Positions 8,677 through 17,196 are shown, numbered from the stretch's first letter. The stretch: DNA of 64,000 bases from Desulfobacteraceae bacterium (GCA_016744295.1 JADGEQ010000010.1:62001-126000), one strand, 5' to 3'. Notes: generated from the sequence alone by a model not told the origin. A program made the numbers and translations.

Positions 8677-9687
8677 ATGAATTTAAAAGAAAGGTTTCTG
8701 AATCAGTTGGCTGGTAAGACTGTAGATATGACCCCGGTTGGATGTACAACCACCTATGGTATGGTGGAACTGATGAAAAAATGCGGTGCTGAAAGACCCT
8801 TGGCAGATACAGATGCCGAGGCCATGACAACCCTGTCACTTGCCGCAGAGCTTGCCGGTTTTGAAATGGTTAAAGCCATGGGTTGGGATATCACCCCCAT
8901 GAGTGAGGCCTTTGGGTGCACCCTGGGGGTTCCCCAAATAGATCTTCAGTATTGCATCAAGGAACACCCTTTTGCAGAAAGCCTGGACGGATTGGATTAC
9001 CCTTCGGATTTTCTTAGCCGGGGAAGGTTTCCAACCTACAAAAAACAATTTGAACTGCTCAAAAAAGAAGTGGGTGATCAAAAAGTGATTTTTGGTGAAT
9101 CCGAAGGGGCCTTTACCTGTGGCGCCAACCTGGTGGGCACTGAAAATTTCATGAAATGGACTTTTAAGCGGAAAAAAGATGTTGAACAGATTCTTGAAAC
9201 CACCAAGCAGGCAATGATTGATGTTATTAATTTTGCCTTTGAGAACGGCGCAGACTACTACACCATGGCAGAACCCACTGCGGGCCCGGCATTGATGAGC
9301 CCAAAAATGTTTAAAAAATTTGTTGTTCCCATGCTCACCGATATCGCTGACAAAACCAATGGCCCCCTGGTCCTTCACATCTGCGGCAATACAGATCTGA
9401 TCATTCCTCTGATGTGTGAAACCGGGGTTAAAGGGTTGAGTATAGAAGAGGGCGCCAATATGAAGGAGGCTGCCAAAATTGCCCACCAAAATGATGTCAG
9501 AATATTTGGCAACGTTGCAACGGCCACCACTCTTTTTATGGGAACGCCTGAAGAGTCTTATAAGGAAGCCTGGGCCGCCCTTGAAAATGGTACAGATTTT
9601 CTTTGCCCTGGATGTGGTATTGCCCCGGGATCACCCCTGGAAAATATTCTTCAGCTGAAAAAAGCCAGGGATGATTATTTTAAATAA
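8677..9687 (+). CDS. UroD-fold methyltransferase 1 (MtaA/CmuA family)
   Basis: This is 336 residues of the uroporphyrinogen-decarboxylase superfamily. The MtaA/MtbA-type zinc triad is visible: His234 and Cys236 in LHICGN, and Cys313 in CPGCGIAPGSP. These enzymes bind zinc to activate a thiol or to move methyl groups to or from a corrinoid protein. Genuine heme-pathway UroD lacks this triad, so a role in methyl transfer is favoured. It has an excellent GGAGG site and ends the 3903-9687 gene run, followed by a long hairpin. It probably works with corrinoid protein 1 or 2 in this window. Confidence 0.85.
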   Translation: MNLKERFLNQLAGKTVDMTPVGCTTTYGMVELMKKCGAERPLADTDAEAMTTLSLAAELAGFEMVKAMGWDITPMSEAFGCTLGVPQIDLQYCIKEHPFAESLDGLDYPSDFLSRGRFPTYKKQFELLKKEVGDQKVIFGESEGAFTCGANLVGTENFMKWTFKRKKDVEQILETTKQAMIDVINFAFENGADYYTMAEPTAGPALMSPKMFKKFVVPMLTDIADKTNGPLVLHICGNTDLIIPLMCETGVKGLSIEEGANMKEAAKIAHQNDVRIFGNVATATTLFMGTPEESYKEAWAALENGTDFLCPGCGIAPGSPLENILQLKKARDDYFK

Positions 9688-9720
9688 TTTAATTTTCACC
9701 ACAATCACTCGGCATTGATA

Positions 9721-9761
9721 CCCTGTGGAAAAATGGATACCCCTGGGTATTTTCCACGGGG
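9721..9761 (+). terminator. Long stem-loop after methyltransferase 1 gene
   Basis: The arms CCCTGTGGAAAA (9721-9732) and TTTTCCACGGGG (9750-9761) pair over 12 bp with one G-U, and an inner TACCC/GGGTA stem sits inside. No T-run follows, so it may be a transcript-end or processing hairpin rather than a classical terminator. Confidence 0.55.
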
Positions 9762-9835
9762 TTCAATGCACCATCAATATTCAATACAATTGCAAAATAG
9801 CGAAACACAGAATGGCAAAAAAACATAAATCATTT

Positions 9836-9850
9836 AAACATCAGATGTTT
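9836..9850. promoter_or_regulatory. Second copy of the GntR palindrome core
   Basis: AAACATC-A-GATGTTT is a perfect 7-bp inverted repeat. It matches the centre of the 2842-2870 palindrome (AAACATC-T-GATGTTT), followed by TTTAAT as at the first site. It lies about 19 bp before a TTGACT/TTGACA -35 region. It probably brings the 9908 unit under the same regulator. Confidence 0.65.
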
Positions 9851-9868
9851 TAATAGTTTAAAATTTAC

Positions 9869-9897
9869 TTGACTTGACAGAAAGCTTGCTTTACCCT
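9869..9897 (+). promoter_or_regulatory. Predicted sigma-70 promoter of the 9908 gene
   Basis: TTGACT at 9869-9874 and TACCCT at 9892-9897 are spaced by 17 bp. Transcription would begin only a few bases before ATG 9908, which has no convincing ribosome site, so the message may be nearly leaderless or the true start may be the ATG at 9968. Confidence 0.45.
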
Positions 9898-9907
9898 GCT
9901 ACCTAGG

Positions 9908-11056
9908 ATGAACAAGATTAATAAAAATAACCTAACGAGTGACGGCATCGTGGATCGAAAAAGATTAATGGAAAACATATCCGATAAAAAAATACTGTTT
10001 TTTGGCTGCCCCATGGATTGTGATGAAAAATACGATTCCCTTCAGGAAAAGCTTCACATGGTTCATGGACCCGATGAATTTGATGATCCCCTTGACGGTG
10101 TCCTGGATTGCCTGGTACCTGATTTGCAATTAGATTTGGATATGGATAAAACTCAAATTTTGGGTTCCTTACCCATACCTTCCTGGCTCGGTCCCAGGCC
10201 TGGGTTTAAAGATCGTTCTAGCATAACCACTGAAAACTTTATCTCTTTTATCGACAACAATGGCTGTAAAAAAATGGCAGAACTGGCAGATCAGTTTGTC
10301 AGTGATCAAATTTTGCCCAATATTCCCTGTATGGTCGGTATTGATCATTCATTGACCGGCGGTGTCTATTCTGCCCTTGCCCGTCAATATGGGAAAGAAA
10401 ACTTGTCGCTGATCATCGTTGACAGCCATACAGATGCCGTTCCCATGTCTGCCCTGGCCGGTGCCATCCAATATGATGCAGAGGTAAACCCCTCCTCTGT
10501 CCATGATACAAATGACCCTTTTTTGTACAATCGGCCGGATTCCTACAATGCCAGTTCCTTTGTGGATAATCTTATTACAGAAAAACTGGTGGATCCGAAA
10601 AATCTGTATATCATCGGGGTAAGTGATTTTCCCGAAAAGAAATCCCTGCGGGTAAAGGACAAGCGGATAAAAAATTATACAAATGTGTATATGAATCTGA
10701 AGCGCAGGGGTGCAACCATTATTACCAAAAAGGAATGTAAACTGAATCCCCAGAAAATCAGCGGATTATTAAAAAAGATTTCCACATCCCATGTGTATGT
10801 ATCCATTGATATGGACATCGGAGCAAACAACGCATTGGAAGGGGTAAGATTTCGCAATTGGAAGGGACTTGACCAGTCCAAAATTTATAAAATAGCCGAT
10901 GCGATATCTAAACTATTTACCGATTCCATTCATCTGGCCGGTATGGATATCTGTGAGATCGATCCCCGCAGAGCTGGTTCGATTGGCCCCTTAGGTAAAG
11001 ATCTAACCTACGAAATAGCAGCAAAACTGATAAAAAAAATAGCATTTAATCGATAA
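9908..11056 (+). CDS. Arginase/agmatinase (ureohydrolase) family protein
   Basis: This is 382 residues. Binuclear-metal motifs of the ureohydrolase fold are present: GIDHSLTGG (the GGDHS position), IVDSHTD (DAHxD), and VSIDMDIGANNA (SxDxDxxDP). Most metal ligands are therefore kept, but the third motif departs from the usual DPxxAPG. Ureohydrolases cleave guanidino or formimino groups, releasing urea or formamide; the substrate here cannot be named. An N-terminal extension of about 90 residues is longer than in typical agmatinases. It heads the second gene run, directly after the palindrome copy, and is followed 80 bp later by an aldehyde dehydrogenase, so it may process the nitrogenous part of the island's substrate. 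Confidence 0.8.
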   Translation: MNKINKNNLTSDGIVDRKRLMENISDKKILFFGCPMDCDEKYDSLQEKLHMVHGPDEFDDPLDGVLDCLVPDLQLDLDMDKTQILGSLPIPSWLGPRPGFKDRSSITTENFISFIDNNGCKKMAELADQFVSDQILPNIPCMVGIDHSLTGGVYSALARQYGKENLSLIIVDSHTDAVPMSALAGAIQYDAEVNPSSVHDTNDPFLYNRPDSYNASSFVDNLITEKLVDPKNLYIIGVSDFPEKKSLRVKDKRIKNYTNVYMNLKRRGATIITKKECKLNPQKISGLLKKISTSHVYVSIDMDIGANNALEGVRFRNWKGLDQSKIYKIADAISKLFTDSIHLAGMDICEIDPRRAGSIGPLGKDLTYEIAAKLIKKIAFNR

Positions 11057-11136
11057 TCGTTTGTCGGCAACAAAGCTGCCGGCTGGCTGTAATAACCAAA
11101 GAAATTTAAAACGAAAACTAGGTTAAGGAGACTCAA

Positions 11137-12711
11137 ATGGAAGAGAACAGGTATTTTGATATTGAAGATGACACCGTTGCCACCCCCATAAAAAAGCTTA
11201 AATATTTTGCTGATGGTGAATTTAAAGTATCTTCCACAAAAAACTATATGGATTGTTATAATCCTTCCACAGGGGAGGTTATTGCCCATGCCGCCCAGTG
11301 TACCCAGGAAGAAGTGGATTCGGCCATAGCATCTGCGAGAAAAGCATATCCCGAATGGTCTGCAACCCCTGTCCCCAAAAGGGTTCAGGTGCTGTACAAA
11401 TTTAAGGCACTTGTGGAAAAACATTTGGAAGAACTAACCTACCTTTTGTGCCAGGAAGAAGGCAAAAACTGGTCAGAATCCATGGGGGATGTTTTAAAGG
11501 TGAATGAAGTGGTTGAGTTCGCCTGTGGAGCCCCCCATCTGATGAAGGGCGAATCCCTCATGAATGCCAGCAAGGGATATGATACCGTCCTTTACCATCA
11601 TCCCATTGGCGTGTTTGCCGGGATCGCACCCTGGAATTTTCCCGCCATGATTCCCCACGGCTGGATGACCCCCATCTGTATTGCAACCGGTAACTGTATG
11701 GTTCTTAAAGCCGCCAGCTTTGTCCCCCAGTCCGCATTGCGCCTTGCCGAACTTTGGCGTGAGGCAGGACTTCCCAAGGGTGTTCTCAATATTGTGACCG
11801 CAGGAAGAAATGAAGCTGAAATTTTCCTGAAACACCCTGATATCAAAGGGGTTTCCTTTGTTGGATCCACAAAGGTGGGCAAACATATTTATAAAACAGC
11901 TGCCGCCCACGGTAAAAGAGTTCAGGCCCTGACCGAGGCGAAAAACCATGCGCTGGTTCTTCGGGATGCAAAAATAGAAAGAACTGCCAGGGGGATTATC
12001 AACGCCTATTGCGGATGCGCCGGTGCAAGGTGTATGGCCTGTCCTGTAATTGTTGTTGAAAACCAGATCGCAGATGAATTGATTGGATATCTGAAAAAAT
12101 TTGTGGGCGAGCTCACATTAGGACCGGCCTATGATCCCAATACCGGAATGGGTCCAGTCATGAATGAAGATCATTTAAATTTTATCAAAGGCTGGATTGA
12201 AAAAGGAATCGAAGAAGGGGCAGAGCTCATTGTAGACGGGCGTAATGCAAAAGTGGAAGGGTATGAGAATGGTTTTTATCTTGCCCCCACTATTTTTGAC
12301 AATGTCACACCTGAAATGACCATCGGGGACGAGGAAGTTTTTGGCCCTGTCCTCTGCATCAAGCGGGTGGATTCCTTTGAAGAAGGTCTGGCGCTCATGA
12401 ACAAGAATAGATTTGCCAACGGATCGGTTATTTACACCCAAAACGGACACTATGCCCGTGAGTTTGCAAACTTGACAGATGGCGGAATGGTGGGCATCAA
12501 TGTGGGTATTCCGGTTCCCCTTGGGATCTTTGGGTTTACCGGCCACAAGGATTCTTTTTTCGGAGATCTTCATTGCATGGGCAAAGACGGCTTTACCTTC
12601 TTCACAGAATCCAAGTGTGTCACCCAGACCTGGTTCCCTGAAACCGATGAAGCTGTCGGCAAGGTAGACACCTGGGACGGAACCATTACCTCAATGCCGG
12701 ACAGCAAATAA
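11137..12711 (+). CDS. Aldehyde dehydrogenase, methylmalonate-semialdehyde-dehydrogenase-like
   Basis: This is 524 residues. The ALDH fold is clear: IAPWNFPAM, VGSTKVGKHIY (NAD-binding turn), the catalytic Cys299 in GARCMACP, and EVFGPVL. The sequence LTEAKNHALVL before the Cys resembles the GAKNHxVV signature of CoA-acylating methylmalonate-semialdehyde dehydrogenases (mmsA/iolA type), rather than the ELGGK of ordinary ALDHs. It likely converts an aldehyde to an acyl-CoA or acid with NAD. It has an AAGGAG site and lies 80 bp after the ureohydrolase gene. A hairpin at 12781-12822 follows. The physiological aldehyde is unknown. Confidence 0.85.
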   Translation: MEENRYFDIEDDTVATPIKKLKYFADGEFKVSSTKNYMDCYNPSTGEVIAHAAQCTQEEVDSAIASARKAYPEWSATPVPKRVQVLYKFKALVEKHLEELTYLLCQEEGKNWSESMGDVLKVNEVVEFACGAPHLMKGESLMNASKGYDTVLYHHPIGVFAGIAPWNFPAMIPHGWMTPICIATGNCMVLKAASFVPQSALRLAELWREAGLPKGVLNIVTAGRNEAEIFLKHPDIKGVSFVGSTKVGKHIYKTAAAHGKRVQALTEAKNHALVLRDAKIERTARGIINAYCGCAGARCMACPVIVVENQIADELIGYLKKFVGELTLGPAYDPNTGMGPVMNEDHLNFIKGWIEKGIEEGAELIVDGRNAKVEGYENGFYLAPTIFDNVTPEMTIGDEEVFGPVLCIKRVDSFEEGLALMNKNRFANGSVIYTQNGHYAREFANLTDGGMVGINVGIPVPLGIFGFTGHKDSFFGDLHCMGKDGFTFFTESKCVTQTWFPETDEAVGKVDTWDGTITSMPDSK

Positions 12712-12780
12712 ACAAGGACCAGGACTAACCGCCTGTCCAAAGATGAATCAGGAGTCATTTTGAATGATAAAATGGCTCTT

Positions 12781-12822
12781 GGTTCCCACAAAATTAATTA
12801 TACGATTAATCTTGTGGAAACC
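12781..12822 (+). terminator. Imperfect long stem-loop after the aldehyde dehydrogenase gene
   Basis: GGTTCCCACAA pairs with TTGTGGAAACC (one mismatch), and an inner ATTAAT repeat extends the stem around a TATACG loop. No T-run follows. It separates the dehydrogenase from the radical SAM gene and may attenuate or stabilise the transcript. Confidence 0.45.
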
Positions 12823-12942
12823 CGGGATCTCTGTTAGAGATTATAGGTTTTTTTGAAAAATAATTTTGGCCTGATAGGTTTAAATCCATGGTTGCAACCA
12901 AGATTTAAATTCAATTTCATATGAATAATGGAAGGTTGAAAT

Positions 12943-14574
12943 ATGCACCATCTTATTACTGAGATACAAAGTCAGGGAATTCAGGTTCCGGAAGATATTA
13001 TCGGACGCAGGGGGGGGGCCGGCCCCGCCGAAGGTCGTGCATTTCTTGTAAATGGGTTGCCGGTCAGCGTTCCCATTGGTGCAGATTATGTTTCAAACTC
13101 ACCATTTTCTTTGATGGAATCCCACTCATTTAAACATGACCTGCTGGAACCCTCTCATCTGTTGAAACCCCAATCTGATCTGTTGAAATCAGATGACCTG
13201 CTAAAACCCTATGCGCTGCTAAAAAATGGCAAACCAATTTCTACCATCAAGGTGGTTCCCGAACCAAAATTTTATGGCCAATCAACCGATGAGGGTGTCC
13301 CCTACAAACAGATTGCCCTTCTCCACGGAAAGGACTGCCTGGCCACCACTGTATTGCAGCAATGTATTCATTGGAAAAATTCTAAAAAATGCAGCTTCTG
13401 CGCCACTGAAAATTCGCTTTCCAACCAACAGACCATCGCAAAAAAGACCCCTGTTCAGCTGGCACAGGTGGCAAAAGCCGCCCGTGAAATGGATGGGGTT
13501 ACCCATATGGTTCTCACCTCGGGCACGGGAGATCCGCCGGGAAGTGAAATTGCATATTTGGCCGAATGTGTCCGGGCTATCAAAGCCCATGCCAACATTC
13601 CGGTTCAGGTTCAGATTGCACCTCCTAATGACCTGGGGCTTATTGACCAACTTGCCGATGCCGGGGTAGAATCCATTGGCATCCATATTGAAAGCTTTGA
13701 CTTTAATATACTTTCAAAAGTGGCACCGGCCAAGGCTCAAATCGGCCTTAATCATTATGAAAAAGCATGGAAAAAAGCCGTACACCTATTTGGTGTCAAC
13801 CAGGTAAGCAGTTTTATCATTGCCGGGTTGGGTGAATCCATGAGGTCCATTGCCTGGGGAAGTGAATTTCTTGCAGACCTGGGCGTTTACCCTTTTGTGG
13901 TTCCCCTTCGTCCCATTCCCGGCTCACAACTTGCCTCGGCAACACCACCCGACTCTGAAAATATGAAGCAGATTTACCATGCTGTTGCAAAAATTCTTAG
14001 AAACAAGGGGATTGCAACGGATAAAATAAAGGCAGGGTGTGCCAGGTGCGGCGCCTGCTCCGCATTATCCTCCTATGAAACTAAAAAATCCCATGAAACA
14101 AAAGAATATCAGTTGATCTGCCACTCAGCCCGGAATCAGACGGAACAGTCTGAAGCATTCAGAATCCGGCAAAATGTTTTTGTCCATGAACAAGGGTTGT
14201 TTGATATGACAGATAAGGATGAAAATGATGAGAAGGATACCGATTCCATTCACCTGGTTGCGAAAAAAGAAAATAAAATTATCGGCACCGTCAGAGTATA
14301 TCGCGGGGCCGGACAAAACCACTGGATTGGCGGAAGGTTAGCCGTTGAAAAAGATTTCAGGTCCACCAGTGCCGGATCTTTTCTAGTCCAGGAAGCCATG
14401 AAGCGGGTAAAAAAGAAAGGGTGCGAGATGTTTACAGCCCACATCCAAAAAAAAAATATACCGTTTTTTTTAAAGCTTGGCTGGGCCCCCATGGAAGATG
14501 TTAAAAACCATTTTGGGAAACCCCATCAGAAAATGCTGGCAAATTTAAACCTTGTTTCGAAAGATATAATATGA
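12943..14574 (+). CDS. Radical SAM - GNAT fusion (MSMEG_0568 + MSMEG_0567 type, Nit1C-like)
   Basis: This is 543 residues in two parts. The first (about 1-365) is a radical SAM protein with cluster ligands in C141-x8-C150-x2-C153 (CIHWKNSKKCSFCA) and a barrel ending in a small CARCGACSAL knuckle. The second (about 375-543) is a GNAT acyltransferase: FRIRQNVFVHEQGLF, VRVYRGAGQNHWIGGRLAV, and KKNIPFFLKLGW. As I recall the families, separate proteins of these two types are encoded side by side in the Nit1C nitrilase cluster; here they are fused. Unusual features are an N-terminal stretch (67-93) of five LLxP/LLK repeats and a G9 run at 13010-13018. Its stop overlaps the next start (ATGA). Confidence 0.8.
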   Translation: MHHLITEIQSQGIQVPEDIIGRRGGAGPAEGRAFLVNGLPVSVPIGADYVSNSPFSLMESHSFKHDLLEPSHLLKPQSDLLKSDDLLKPYALLKNGKPISTIKVVPEPKFYGQSTDEGVPYKQIALLHGKDCLATTVLQQCIHWKNSKKCSFCATENSLSNQQTIAKKTPVQLAQVAKAAREMDGVTHMVLTSGTGDPPGSEIAYLAECVRAIKAHANIPVQVQIAPPNDLGLIDQLADAGVESIGIHIESFDFNILSKVAPAKAQIGLNHYEKAWKKAVHLFGVNQVSSFIIAGLGESMRSIAWGSEFLADLGVYPFVVPLRPIPGSQLASATPPDSENMKQIYHAVAKILRNKGIATDKIKAGCARCGACSALSSYETKKSHETKEYQLICHSARNQTEQSEAFRIRQNVFVHEQGLFDMTDKDENDEKDTDSIHLVAKKENKIIGTVRVYRGAGQNHWIGGRLAVEKDFRSTSAGSFLVQEAMKRVKKKGCEMFTAHIQKKNIPFFLKLGWAPMEDVKNHFGKPHQKMLANLNLVSKDII

Positions 14575-15557
14575 GCGATACAAATTTAGATCAAATTGTT
14601 GCATCTGTCAGAAACTATGTTGGTCTTGTCCGTAAACGCCCCATAAAAGAGGTGGTGGAAACACTCTCTGCCACACATCAATACGGTAATGCCCTTCCCA
14701 ATTTTGGGGATGATGCTGCTGTCATTCCCTTTAAAGACGAATATTTGCTGTTTGCCACAGACGGGATGATGACGGATTTGATTATCAATGAGCCCTATGC
14801 CGCAGGCAAGGCATCTGTAATGGTTACTGTAAATGATATCTATTCAATGGGGGGAAGACCCATCGGCATGGTCAATGTTCTGGCAAGCGGGGATGAGAAA
14901 CAGCGTTCCCTTATCGTGGACGGCATAAAAAAGGGGTGCGAAAAGCTTCAGGTTCCCATGTTGGGCGGTCATCTGCATCCAGATCCCGGGATAAAAACCC
15001 CATCACTGAGCGTGGCGATTCTGGGTGTGGCCAAGAAAACGTTGAGAAGCCATGGTGCCATGGAAGGAGATGACCTTATTCTCGCTGTTGATCTCAATGG
15101 AAAAAGAGGGTGCCGTTCGGTTACCAGCTGGGATGCGAATTCTGGAAAAACACCTGAACAATTGAATTATCGCCTTGAAGCCTTGCCGTTGATCGCAGAA
15201 CGAGAATTATCCTGTGCTGCGAAAGATATCAGCAATGCCGGTATCCTGGGCACGGTTTCCATTTTTCTTGAAAACTCGGGAAAAGGCGGAACCATAAATC
15301 TGGATGCCATTCCGAGACCCACCGACATTGAGCTCATCGACTGGCTCCATTGTTTTCAAAGTTTTGGATTTATTCTGGCGGTAAATCCTGAAAATTCCCA
15401 AATCGTTTTAGACCTGTTTTCAGACAGGAACATTGATGCCAATGTCATTGGAAGTGTCAATGGTACAGACCAGGTGCACATAGAAAACAACCGAACTTCA
15501 CAGGTGCTATTTGATTTTAAAACAGATGAAATAACCGGTATCCGGTATAAAGGATAG
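14571..15557 (+). CDS. AIR-synthase-like protein (sll0787 family)
   Basis: This is 328 residues of the PurM/SelD/ThiL fold. The ATP-binding features FGDDAAVI, FATDGMM, VNDIYSMGGRP and MLGGHLHPD are all visible, and DISNAGILGTV is in the second domain. The family is linked to the Nit1C cluster together with MSMEG_0568 and MSMEG_0567 proteins; exact reaction unknown, but ATP-dependent phosphorylation or activation of an amide-like carbonyl is the shared chemistry of the fold. Its ATG overlaps the radical SAM-GNAT stop by 4 bp, so translation is coupled and the two products probably act together. Confidence 0.82.
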   Translation: MSDTNLDQIVASVRNYVGLVRKRPIKEVVETLSATHQYGNALPNFGDDAAVIPFKDEYLLFATDGMMTDLIINEPYAAGKASVMVTVNDIYSMGGRPIGMVNVLASGDEKQRSLIVDGIKKGCEKLQVPMLGGHLHPDPGIKTPSLSVAILGVAKKTLRSHGAMEGDDLILAVDLNGKRGCRSVTSWDANSGKTPEQLNYRLEALPLIAERELSCAAKDISNAGILGTVSIFLENSGKGGTINLDAIPRPTDIELIDWLHCFQSFGFILAVNPENSQIVLDLFSDRNIDANVIGSVNGTDQVHIENNRTSQVLFDFKTDEITGIRYKG

Positions 15558-15569
15558 GAGTTTTTGGCC

Positions 15570-15908
15570 ATGGAAAAAAAAGCACTATGGGTTGTATTTC
15601 GACCCAAAGATCCCATTGAACTTGCAAAAATGAGGGAGATGTATCTGGGGTCGTATCCCCATTTTAAAGAAATGCCCTCACTGTACGCAAAAACCTGGTG
15701 GGTGAACCAAGAAAAAAATGAATGGGGTGCCATGTACATTTTCAACTCTCAACAAGAGGTTGATGCGTATCTTGCATCGGATCGCTGGCAAAATAAAGTT
15801 CCTGAAAAGTACGGCTGCAAACCTGAAGTTATGGCTATTCTGGATATCGGAGCGATCCTGTTTAAAGAAAGTGTACTTTCAGGGGAGAACTCATGGCTTA
15901 CAGAATAA
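15570..15908 (+). CDS. Small monooxygenase-like (ABM/YdhR-type) protein
   Basis: This is 112 residues from ATG 15570, which has AGGAG nine bases upstream. It begins ALWVVFRPKDPIELAKM and contains KTWWVNQEKNEWGAMYIFNSQQEVDAYLAS, a pattern typical of dimeric ferredoxin-like alpha-beta barrel proteins such as YdhR and ABM monooxygenase-type domains. No cofactor motif is seen. Function is unknown. It follows the AIR-synthase-like gene by 12 bp and precedes the phosphatase gene by 17 bp, so it is part of the same unit. Confidence 0.6.
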   Translation: MEKKALWVVFRPKDPIELAKMREMYLGSYPHFKEMPSLYAKTWWVNQEKNEWGAMYIFNSQQEVDAYLASDRWQNKVPEKYGCKPEVMAILDIGAILFKESVLSGENSWLTE

Positions 15909-15925
15909 ACGATAATAGGTAAGGT

Positions 15926-16474
15926 GTGGCGACTCAATTAATTCTGGTTTCCCATGCGTTGACCCAATGGAATATTGAGGGAAGAATCCAGGGACATACG
16001 GATGTGCCCTTGAATTATTACGGTAGGAAAATGGCCGGATGGTTGGCCAAAAGACTGACCAAGGAAAATATCCAGGCCGTTTATACCAGTGATTTAAAAC
16101 GGGCCTACCAAACAGCCTGGCCCCTGGCCGAACAAAAAGCCTTAAATATTATTCAGGATATCCGGTTGAGGGAGGGACGCAGTATAAAACAGGAACGATC
16201 GTCCGTTTATCTTACGTTGCCTTTTTGCAAGGAGGTTGAAACCAAATCTGATCTTTTGTCAAGGATGACAGAAGTGCTTTCGGAAATTGCCAGAACCCAC
16301 AATAACAAAACTGTATTGGTGGTTTCCCATGGCGGCTCACTGGAACTATTTATCAATTGGTTACTGGATAAATCTTGCAATAAAGGATTAAAATATCAAG
16401 GGATACGAATGGCTGTAAATCGAATACAATTTGATTCAAAACAATGGGATTGTATTCGATTGAATGATTATTAA
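15926..16474 (+). CDS. Histidine phosphatase superfamily protein
   Basis: This is 182 residues with a GTG start. The family's N-terminal RHG motif appears as SHA (LILVSHALTQWN): the catalytic His is kept while Arg is replaced by Ser. Other family features are GHTDVPLNYYGRKMA, YTSDLKRAYQTA and the second His in VVSHGGSLELF. The altered RHG suggests weak or changed phosphatase activity. In corrinoid biology related proteins (CobC) remove phosphate from nucleotide loop precursors; that role here is only a possibility. It is followed 35 bp later by corrinoid protein 1. Confidence 0.75.
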   Translation: MATQLILVSHALTQWNIEGRIQGHTDVPLNYYGRKMAGWLAKRLTKENIQAVYTSDLKRAYQTAWPLAEQKALNIIQDIRLREGRSIKQERSSVYLTLPFCKEVETKSDLLSRMTEVLSEIARTHNNKTVLVVSHGGSLELFINWLLDKSCNKGLKYQGIRMAVNRIQFDSKQWDCIRLNDY

Positions 16475-16509
16475 AAACCATAACCCTGTTTATAAGGAAA
16501 AACAGTAAA

Positions 16510-17196
16510 ATGGCAGCCCAAAGAAATCAAAACAATGAGGAAAAAATTTTAGCGACACTCGCTAAATCAGTGGTTGACTTTAAAGTTGATGATTGCAGGG
16601 CTGCTGCCTTGAAAGTTCTTGACTTTGGAATAGATCCGACCCTTGCTGTTATGAAAGGACTGACCAAGGGGATGGAAAAAGTCGGTTTTCTTTACGATGC
16701 CAATGAATATTTTGTACTTGAGGTGTTAATGAGTGCCGAAGCACTTTATGCAGGGTTAAAAATTTTAAAACCTCATATGAAAAAAGACAGGGATCTTCCA
16801 AATGCAACCATCGTAATCGGATCAGTGGCCGGAGATTCCCATGACATTGGTAAAAACCTGGTAAAAGTGATGTTTGATACTGCCGGCTGGAAAGTACATG
16901 ACCTGGGCTGCGATGTCCCCCTTGATACCTTTGTGGAAAAACAGCTGGAGGTAAATGCGGATATCCTTGCGATATCTGCGATGATGACCACCACCATGAT
17001 GGGAATGAAAAAGGTGATTTCCATGGTAAGATCTGAGCGGCCGGATTGTCTTATTATGATTGGCGGCGCGCCGGTTACCAGAGATATTGCCTATCTTTTC
17101 GGTGCCGACGGCTATGCCATGTCAGCAGGGATGGCTGTTTCAGAAGGGCTTGATATGATCGCACGTTCAGGGAAGAAAACCCGGGGATTGTATTAA
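16510..17196 (+). CDS. Corrinoid protein 1 (methyltransferase corrinoid-binding subunit)
   Basis: This is 228 residues: a helical cap (about 10-95; GLTKGMEKVGFLYDANEYFVLEVLMSAEAL-type) and a B12-binding domain. The cobalt-ligating His111 is in DSHDIGKN, with the nucleotide-tail contacts ISAMM and GGAPVT also present, so base-off binding is intact. It should carry methyl-Co between a UroD-type enzyme and the MtrH-type methyltransferase. It is strongly similar to corrinoid protein 2, including a nearly identical stretch TTTMMGMKKVI at protein and DNA level, which points to a duplication. A possible weak terminator lies downstream at 17245-17292. Confidence 0.92.
   Translation: MAAQRNQNNEEKILATLAKSVVDFKVDDCRAAALKVLDFGIDPTLAVMKGLTKGMEKVGFLYDANEYFVLEVLMSAEALYAGLKILKPHMKKDRDLPNATIVIGSVAGDSHDIGKNLVKVMFDTAGWKVHDLGCDVPLDTFVEKQLEVNADILAISAMMTTTMMGMKKVISMVRSERPDCLIMIGGAPVTRDIAYLFGADGYAMSAGMAVSEGLDMIARSGKKTRGLY

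Noticed and set aside
8836..9489. Antisense frame inside methyltransferase 1
   Set aside because: It lies wholly opposite a confident gene and shows no recognisable motifs.
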